From Salegentibacter sp. (GTDB lineage: Bacteria; Bacteroidota; Bacteroidia; Flavobacteriales; Flavobacteriaceae): 64,000 nt of DNA. Numbering within the stretch: position 1 is the stretch's first letter; the number at the start of each line of letters is the position of its first letter. The translations under genes and the position numbers were made by a program. Below the pieces are notes generated by a model. That model was not told where the DNA came from. It worked only from the letters and a program-made list of their open reading frames with translations, and made no database searches. Below are positions 59,066 through 64,000 of the stretch, piece after piece. Where the stretch lies: contig CP051246.1 in the NCBI GenBank assembly GCA_017795085.1, positions 4,094,514 to 4,158,513 on the forward strand. Reading direction: 5' to 3'.

Positions 59066-60541
59066 TTATTTTTCTATTATAAATTGTTCACTGAAACCAA
59101 ACGGATCAAAATCCCATATCAGAGGAAGCATTAAATACACCATTCCTGTTAAGATTAATATGGATATTAGGTTCATCCAGATTCCCGTTTTTACCATATC
59201 CGGGATTCGTAAATACCCCGATCCAAAAACTACAGCATTCGGGGGTGTAGCAACTGGTAACATGAAGGCACAGGAGGCCGCAACTGTAGTGGCAACCAAG
59301 AGCATATAAGGATTTAAATCAAGTTCTAAGGCTATTGGAGCAAGAATAGGCAATAGCATTGCCGTAGTTGCTAAATTGGATGTAAGTTCAGTTATAAAGT
59401 TTACACTAAATATTATAATTAAGATAAGAAGAATTAAAGGCAGAGCTTCAAGTAAAGTCATTTGAATACCAAACCATTCAGCTAAACCAGTAACTTCAAA
59501 CCCTGAGGCCAAGGCCATTCCTCCTCCAAATAAGAGAAAGATTCCCCAGGGCATTTTCACCGCTTCCTGCCAGGAAATTATTTTTTCACCACTTTCTTTA
59601 GAATTCAGGGTAAAGAGGACAATTCCTGCAGTCATAGCAATAATGGTATCGTCAATCCCGGGAAGAAAACTTTCAAGAATAAAAGAACGCGATATCCAGC
59701 AAACTGCGGTAGTTACAAAAACAGCTAGGACGATTTTTTCTTCTCGTTTCATTGGGCCGAGTTCCCTAATAAGTCTTTGGATTTCACTTTTGCCTCCAGG
59801 AAATTCTTTTTGCCGAAAATTGAAAGCAAACTTAGTAAGGTAAAACCAGGCAATACCTAACAATAAGACTGAGATAGGGAGTCCAAATTGAAACCACTGA
59901 TAGAAAGTGATTTCAATATCGTATACTTTCTCAATATATCCGGCAAAAACAAGGTTTGGGGGAGTTCCTATTAAAGTGGCAACCCCGCCGATTGATGCAC
60001 CATAGGCAATACTTAACATTAAAGCCTTTCCAAAAACCTGGTTTTCATCTTTCTTGGTTGTAGGGTTGTCTTTTAATTGAGAGACTATTGACATTCCAAT
60101 AGGAAGCATCATCACGGCTGTGGCAGTATTTGAAATCCACATGGATAGAAATGCAGTAGCCACCATAAATCCCAGGATTATTTTTTTAATATTAGTGCCA
60201 ATCATATTGATAATATGAAGGGCCATACGTTTATGCAGGTTCCATTTTTCAATGGCTATCGCAAGCATAAATCCTCCCATGTAAAGGAAGATGTATTTAT
60301 GCCCATACGAAGCCGTAGTGGTTGAGATATCAAGAGCGCCGGTAAGTGGAAATAGGATTATAGGTAATAATGCCGTTACGGCTATTGGTACCGCTTCTGT
60401 AACCCACCAAAAAGCAATCCAAATTGTTGCACATAAGATATCATAAGCCGGTTCCGGCATACCTTTAATTCCTCCAAGGGTTTGTAATACAAAGAAAATT
60501 ACAGGCCCCAGTATAATAAAAATGTTTTTCCGGATTTTCAT
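59066..60541 (-). CDS. DASS-family sodium/dicarboxylate symporter
   Basis: A 491-residue inner-membrane transporter with about 12 helices. DASS/SLC13 markers are PIAVTALLPIILFPLTGALD, FMLAIAIEKWNLHKRMALHI, WISNTATAVMMLPIGMSIVS (SNT motif), IGGVATLIGTPPNLVFAGYI, ITELTSNLATTAMLLPILAP (SNT-like) and LPVATPPNAVVFGSGYL. It imports C4-type dicarboxylates or related organic acids with sodium. The stop codon of the SGNH gene touches its start, and it sits inside the susCD locus, suggesting that the locus releases an organic acid. Confidence 0.9.
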   Translation of the reverse strand: MKIRKNIFIILGPVIFFVLQTLGGIKGMPEPAYDILCATIWIAFWWVTEAVPIAVTALLPIILFPLTGALDISTTTASYGHKYIFLYMGGFMLAIAIEKWNLHKRMALHIINMIGTNIKKIILGFMVATAFLSMWISNTATAVMMLPIGMSIVSQLKDNPTTKKDENQVFGKALMLSIAYGASIGGVATLIGTPPNLVFAGYIEKVYDIEITFYQWFQFGLPISVLLLGIAWFYLTKFAFNFRQKEFPGGKSEIQRLIRELGPMKREEKIVLAVFVTTAVCWISRSFILESFLPGIDDTIIAMTAGIVLFTLNSKESGEKIISWQEAVKMPWGIFLLFGGGMALASGFEVTGLAEWFGIQMTLLEALPLILLILIIIFSVNFITELTSNLATTAMLLPILAPIALELDLNPYMLLVATTVAASCAFMLPVATPPNAVVFGSGYLRIPDMVKTGIWMNLISILILTGMVYLMLPLIWDFDPFGFSEQFIIEK

Positions 60542-61320
60542 TAGTTCGTTTCTTTGTATGGTTCCAAATTAAATTCTTCAACTAGTTGTCTTAAAAAGTC
60601 ACCAGTCTCAGGCAGTATAAAATTTAGGTAAAGTTGATTTCCTTCAGAATCAAGAGTAGCAAGCCTGTTTGGTACTTCCAAAACCGAATTTCCGGTGAAG
60701 TATTTATAAAAAATCAGGGCTATTAAGTAAGATCCTTCAGAAGAGGGATGTTTGTCGTCAAAATACAGGTTTAGGTCCGGTCTGGACTTTCTGGCTTGCA
60801 TAAAGATAGTTCCTACTGGCACTACATTAGTATTCGTTTCTTTACCTAACTTTAAATAAGAATCTCCTATTGTTTTTTGCATTAAAGGGTTAGAATTATA
60901 AGCCCAGGTCATAGACAATAGTGGCTTAATTTCTTTTTCTTTTGCAAATTCAATAAAGTTAGTAGCATAGGATTGGAATCTTTCAGGTTCATCAATTGTA
61001 CTTCGGCTATGATCTTGTAATACGATATATTCCCAGGACTTTTCTTTAAGCATTTTTCTGGTTTGAGTATTCTTTTCCTCTTCCCAATGCTGTGCTAAGT
61101 TACTTCCACCAACTGTGGACTGGGAAGTATTTAAACCTACCCCCTGATCTTTGGCCATAGCTTCCACCATTTGAGGCATGTTCCAGAAAAAAGTAAAACT
61201 ATTTCCAATAAATAAAATCTCCTTATTCTCCTCCTGACTTATAAGAATAGCGGGAAAGAGAAGTAAGATCAGAGTAACTTTCTTCAGGTTTTTTATAGGA
61301 AGTATCTTCATTTTATTCAT
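60541..61320 (-). CDS. Secreted SGNH/GDSL-type hydrolase
   Basis: A 259-residue protein from ATG 61320, 2 bp after susD; the frame extends upstream but would overlap susD. A signal peptide (VTLILLLFPAILISQ) is followed by block I (EILFIGNSFTFFWNMPQM, nucleophile Ser in GNSF), SQSTVGGSNLAQHWEEE (Gly block), IVLQDHSRSTID and block V (LYFDDKHPSSEGSYLIALIF, Asp and His). This is the layout of carbohydrate or lipid esterases of the SGNH group. It overlaps the transporter gene by one base. It probably removes ester-linked groups from the imported substrate. Confidence 0.85.
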   Translation of the reverse strand: MNKMKILPIKNLKKVTLILLLFPAILISQEENKEILFIGNSFTFFWNMPQMVEAMAKDQGVGLNTSQSTVGGSNLAQHWEEEKNTQTRKMLKEKSWEYIVLQDHSRSTIDEPERFQSYATNFIEFAKEKEIKPLLSMTWAYNSNPLMQKTIGDSYLKLGKETNTNVVPVGTIFMQARKSRPDLNLYFDDKHPSSEGSYLIALIFYKYFTGNSVLEVPNRLATLDSEGNQLYLNFILPETGDFLRQLVEEFNLEPYKETN

Positions 61321-61321
61321 A

Positions 61322-62740
61322 TTATAAGTTAACATCAGTGGGTTCAAAGAAATTTGGAATAGGGGAAGGGACGTTTTCATTCCTGTCAATTTCAGATTGC
61401 GGATATAAAAAACGTTGCGGGAGTTCATTACCGCTATTAGGAGTTACGGGAACCCGCACGTTGGTCTCATTAAGAGTTCTTCTCATATCATTAAAAGGAT
61501 GAATTAGGCCGAAAAAAGTAATGTACCTTTCTTCAAGGATTTCCTTTAATAATGCATCATCTCTGCTAAGTCCATCCTCATTCTCCATTCCTCCAGTTTC
61601 AAAATCTGCAACAGTATAAGGTTCATATTCAATATTTGTAGAGTCTGTATTTGTCAAATAACCGCCACCGTCCATAAAATTTCTAAAGTCGTTCAGGGCT
61701 TCAAGTCCCGTTTGAAATCCCTGGGAACGCAAACCTGCTTCAGCAAGAATTAATAAATTTTCCTGGTAGGTCACTAAAGGGGCGGGAGCAGTTTGTGCTG
61801 CAAACCCGTCTTCAGTATTAGGTTGAATACCTATACTGGTTGTATTAAACAAATAATTAAATCGTGCTGTTTCATCAGTTTTGCTGTTCCCTCTGTAATT
61901 TTCAGGTTCTGGGTTTTCTGGCCCTGGATGAATCAGGCTTGTCATAAAATCAGAAACAATTACATCTGCCTGTCTTACTTCTACGGCAAAGAATTGGTAA
62001 TTAAGATTGGAATTGTCTGCAGCCGTACCGTGAGGAGCGCTCATATTATTTTCTAATGTGCTTATGCCATTTTGAGCTGCCTGGTATGCCAAATCATATT
62101 GTTTGGTTTCCAGATAATATCTGGCTTTTAAAGTTTGCGCGGTTTCAATCCATTTATCAGGCGCTCCATCAAAATAAATCTCCGATCCTCCTACGGGTCT
62201 TCCATCGCCCATTTGTAAACTTGAAATGGCTTCATCTAACCTATCTTGAATTTTATTATAAACTTCTTGCTGATCTTCATAAATAGGACTGGTATTTTCA
62301 ATATTACCAGCTTCATCATAAGGTACATCTCCAAATAATGAAGTGACCGTTCCAATGATATAGGTTTGTAAAACCTGAGTAATTCCTTCACTTACCGGGC
62401 CTACTTCGTCTTCAATAATCGCGTTTTCAGCTTCAACTGCATTTCTAAAGGCATTTACATAAGCATCAGACCATAGAGCGTTGAAATCATTTGCGGTTAT
62501 ATTGTAATCGTTAAAACCCAGGTGCTGCCTGTCAATACCGGTATATTGCCCTGCAAATATTGCAGATCTTCTGGCGGGCTCACCGGTTTGCAGGATAATA
62601 TTTCCTACTTCGGCACCTGTGAGTATGCTTCCGTAAGAACTACTGGTTAGGTTGTTTGGGTCATCATTTATATCTTCTACAACTTTACTACAAGAGTATT
62701 GAAGACTTATAATTATAAAAAGAACTATATATTTTTTCAT
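61322..62740 (-). CDS. susD: SusD-like substrate-binding lipoprotein
   Basis: A 472-residue lipoprotein (KYIVLFIIISLQYSC, Cys at 17) of the second SusD-like subgroup: RRSAIFAGQYTGIDRQHLGF, KWIETAQTLKARYYLETKQY (TPR-like), LVTYQENLLILAEAGLRSQG, and the C-terminal block RYITFFGLIHPFNDMRRTLN ... LPQRFLYPQSEIDRN. It caps the SusC partner encoded just upstream (10-bp gap). Its substrate is unknown; downstream esterase and dicarboxylate transporter suggest an ester-rich glycan or polyester. Confidence 0.92.
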   Translation of the reverse strand: MKKYIVLFIIISLQYSCSKVVEDINDDPNNLTSSSYGSILTGAEVGNIILQTGEPARRSAIFAGQYTGIDRQHLGFNDYNITANDFNALWSDAYVNAFRNAVEAENAIIEDEVGPVSEGITQVLQTYIIGTVTSLFGDVPYDEAGNIENTSPIYEDQQEVYNKIQDRLDEAISSLQMGDGRPVGGSEIYFDGAPDKWIETAQTLKARYYLETKQYDLAYQAAQNGISTLENNMSAPHGTAADNSNLNYQFFAVEVRQADVIVSDFMTSLIHPGPENPEPENYRGNSKTDETARFNYLFNTTSIGIQPNTEDGFAAQTAPAPLVTYQENLLILAEAGLRSQGFQTGLEALNDFRNFMDGGGYLTNTDSTNIEYEPYTVADFETGGMENEDGLSRDDALLKEILEERYITFFGLIHPFNDMRRTLNETNVRVPVTPNSGNELPQRFLYPQSEIDRNENVPSPIPNFFEPTDVNL

Positions 62741-62750
62741 AACCGGTTTT

Positions 62751-64000
62751 TTAAAATTTTACATTAAGATTTAATAGGTAGGATTTAGTACCTGGGTTAT
62801 TGAAATAGTCTATACCCCTTGCTGCACTTACTCCTGATAGGTTGGTGTCAGGATCATTTCCTTCAAATTCAGTCCATAACAGGAGGTTCCTTCCCGTTAC
62901 AGTGATTTCTACCGATTGAAGTTTAGTGGTGTTTTTTAGCCAATCTGAATCCCACAGATACCCCAGGCTTACTTCTCTAAGTCTTGTCCAGGATCCATCT
63001 TCTATGTATACTTCATCAATTCCATTTCCAAAGAAACCACCGGGGCCATTATACCAACTTTCCGTGAGGGCTACCGGTCCATTACCAAAATCCTTAAGGT
63101 TTCCTCTAAAGGTTTCATCAATATTAATTACCGATCCGTCGTATTCAAGGTAATTCCTGTCAGTTGATATTCTATTTGCAGTATCATCCCAAGTTCCTAA
63201 ATCTTTCAATACAGATTTGGTGCCTGCATAAATATCGGCTCCCTGGTAAGTTTCTAATAGAGCAGAAAAGCTGAAATTCTTGTATCTAATTGAAGTAGAG
63301 ATCGCTCCCTGCCAATCCGGATTTGGATCTCCAATTACACCTTCTAATTGATCCTGTCTTGGAAAACCATTTTCGTCCAGCGCAATACTTCCATCTTCAT
63401 TTCTTAAATACCGGGAACCCCAAAGTACTCCAAGCGGGTGTCCTTCTACCGCTCTTGAACTTACTGCTGAAAGTCCACCCAAATTAAAGGAGTCAATACC
63501 ATTTAGACTGGTTACTTCATTATCTATAGTAGTGAAATTTGTATTTATGTTCCACGAGAAATCATCTGTTAGAAATAGTTGGTAATTAAGATCTAGCTCT
63601 ATCCCGTTATTTTGAATTTCCGCACCGTTTGCGTAGATAGAAGTGTAGCCAGTTGAATTAGCTACGGGAAAGTCCAGTAATACATCTTCGGTCTTGTTTT
63701 GGAAATAAGTACCGCTAAAACGCAATCGATCATTGAAAAAACGTAAATCTGTACCGAATTCGATTTCCTTTTTTCGCTCAGGACGTAAATTTGGATTACC
63801 TCTGCTTGAACTGGGGACAAAACCTCCATTGCCATAAAGCGATAGGTCTAAACTGCCACCATAGCTGTCTCCAAATGCAGGAGAAACAAATGTATTTGAG
63901 GTATTATAACGAGAAGGCTGAACACCAACTTCACCATAAGAAGCCCTCAGTTTTCCAAATGAAAAAGTTTTGCTATCTAAATCTAAAAGTTCAGAAAATT
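62751..64000 (-). CDS. susC: SusC-like TonB-dependent transporter (partial, C-terminal part)
   Basis: The frame is open to the window edge, so the plug and N-terminus lie outside. About 416 residues of barrel are present, including KPERKKEIEFGTDLRFFNDR, LRFSGTYFQNKTEDVLLDFP, LEGVIGDPNPDWQGAISTSI (the conserved GDPNPDWxG turn), WTRLREVSLGYLWD and the terminal NPGTKSYLLNLNVKF with aromatic last residue. It heads the second locus, followed by susD after 10 bp. Confidence 0.92.
   Translation of the reverse strand, partial: FSELLDLDSKTFSFGKLRASYGEVGVQPSRYNTSNTFVSPAFGDSYGGSLDLSLYGNGGFVPSSSRGNPNLRPERKKEIEFGTDLRFFNDRLRFSGTYFQNKTEDVLLDFPVANSTGYTSIYANGAEIQNNGIELDLNYQLFLTDDFSWNINTNFTTIDNEVTSLNGIDSFNLGGLSAVSSRAVEGHPLGVLWGSRYLRNEDGSIALDENGFPRQDQLEGVIGDPNPDWQGAISTSIRYKNFSFSALLETYQGADIYAGTKSVLKDLGTWDDTANRISTDRNYLEYDGSVINIDETFRGNLKDFGNGPVALTESWYNGPGGFFGNGIDEVYIEDGSWTRLREVSLGYLWDSDWLKNTTKLQSVEITVTGRNLLLWTEFEGNDPDTNLSGVSAARGIDYFNNPGTKSYLLNLNVKF

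Overview
The window looks like a chromosome segment of a marine or soil Flavobacteriaceae-type Bacteroidota. It is AT-rich and carries two SusC/SusD outer-membrane uptake loci, many lipoproteins with Bacteroidota-style lipoboxes, TAnnTTTG -7 promoter motifs, and a Bacteroides-type mobilisable element (MobA/MobC, primase, tyrosine integrase). The genus cannot be fixed from the sequence alone.

Layout. 0-6 kb: a truncated alpha-oxoamine synthase, then a C10 (streptopain-like) protease gene split by an IS5-family element whose precise removal restores the reading frame, a lipoprotein, decayed IS256 DNA and two small secreted proteins. 6-9.4 kb: decayed DNA and a group II intron with its maturase. 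9.76 kb: tRNA-Leu(UAG). 9.9-18.4 kb: accessory cargo, including HEPN-like, XRE and ribbon-helix-helix proteins, a palm/cyclase-like protein, an AbiJ/Abi_C abortive-infection operon and a PD-(D/E)XK-like protein. 18.8-26.1 kb: mobilisation, replication and integration module of an integrative mobilisable element, with a possible oriT, iteron-like repeats, a candidate antisense RNA and a terminal tRNA 3' fragment (probable attR). 26.4-29 kb: a small membrane protein and a retron-type reverse transcriptase with a HEPN-type C-terminal motif. 29-30.9 kb: decayed small genes and a DUF7793-like protein.

30.9-39.8 kb: AraC regulator, small secreted DUF6520-like peptide and a susC-susD-M16 peptidase operon that suggests peptide uptake or processing. 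40-46 kb: a second accessory zone with unrelated ORFs, two of them each followed by a related GC-richer ~125-bp repeat (cassette-like), an IS1380-family element joining two unrelated truncated genes, and a TnpB-like remnant. 46-52 kb: ordinary chromosomal genes: ArsR/SRPBCC/DoxX, then a KdpDE-like two-component system with TrkH and TrkA for potassium uptake. 52.5-55.6 kb: a GH43 arabinanase-like lipoprotein and decayed AraC and IS66 genes. 55.8-64 kb: a second susC-susD locus with an SGNH hydrolase, a DASS dicarboxylate symporter, a lamin-tail-domain lipoprotein and an alpha/beta-hydrolase lipoprotein, consistent with capture and hydrolysis of an ester-containing substrate and uptake of an organic-acid product.

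The strongest candidates for something new are: (a) two long imperfect hairpins 29 kb apart with the same architecture but base-pair-compensated arms; (b) two families of repeats sitting directly 3' of unrelated accessory or defence genes, like gene-cassette recombination sites; and (c) the retron-type RT carrying a HEPN-like RNxxxH motif.
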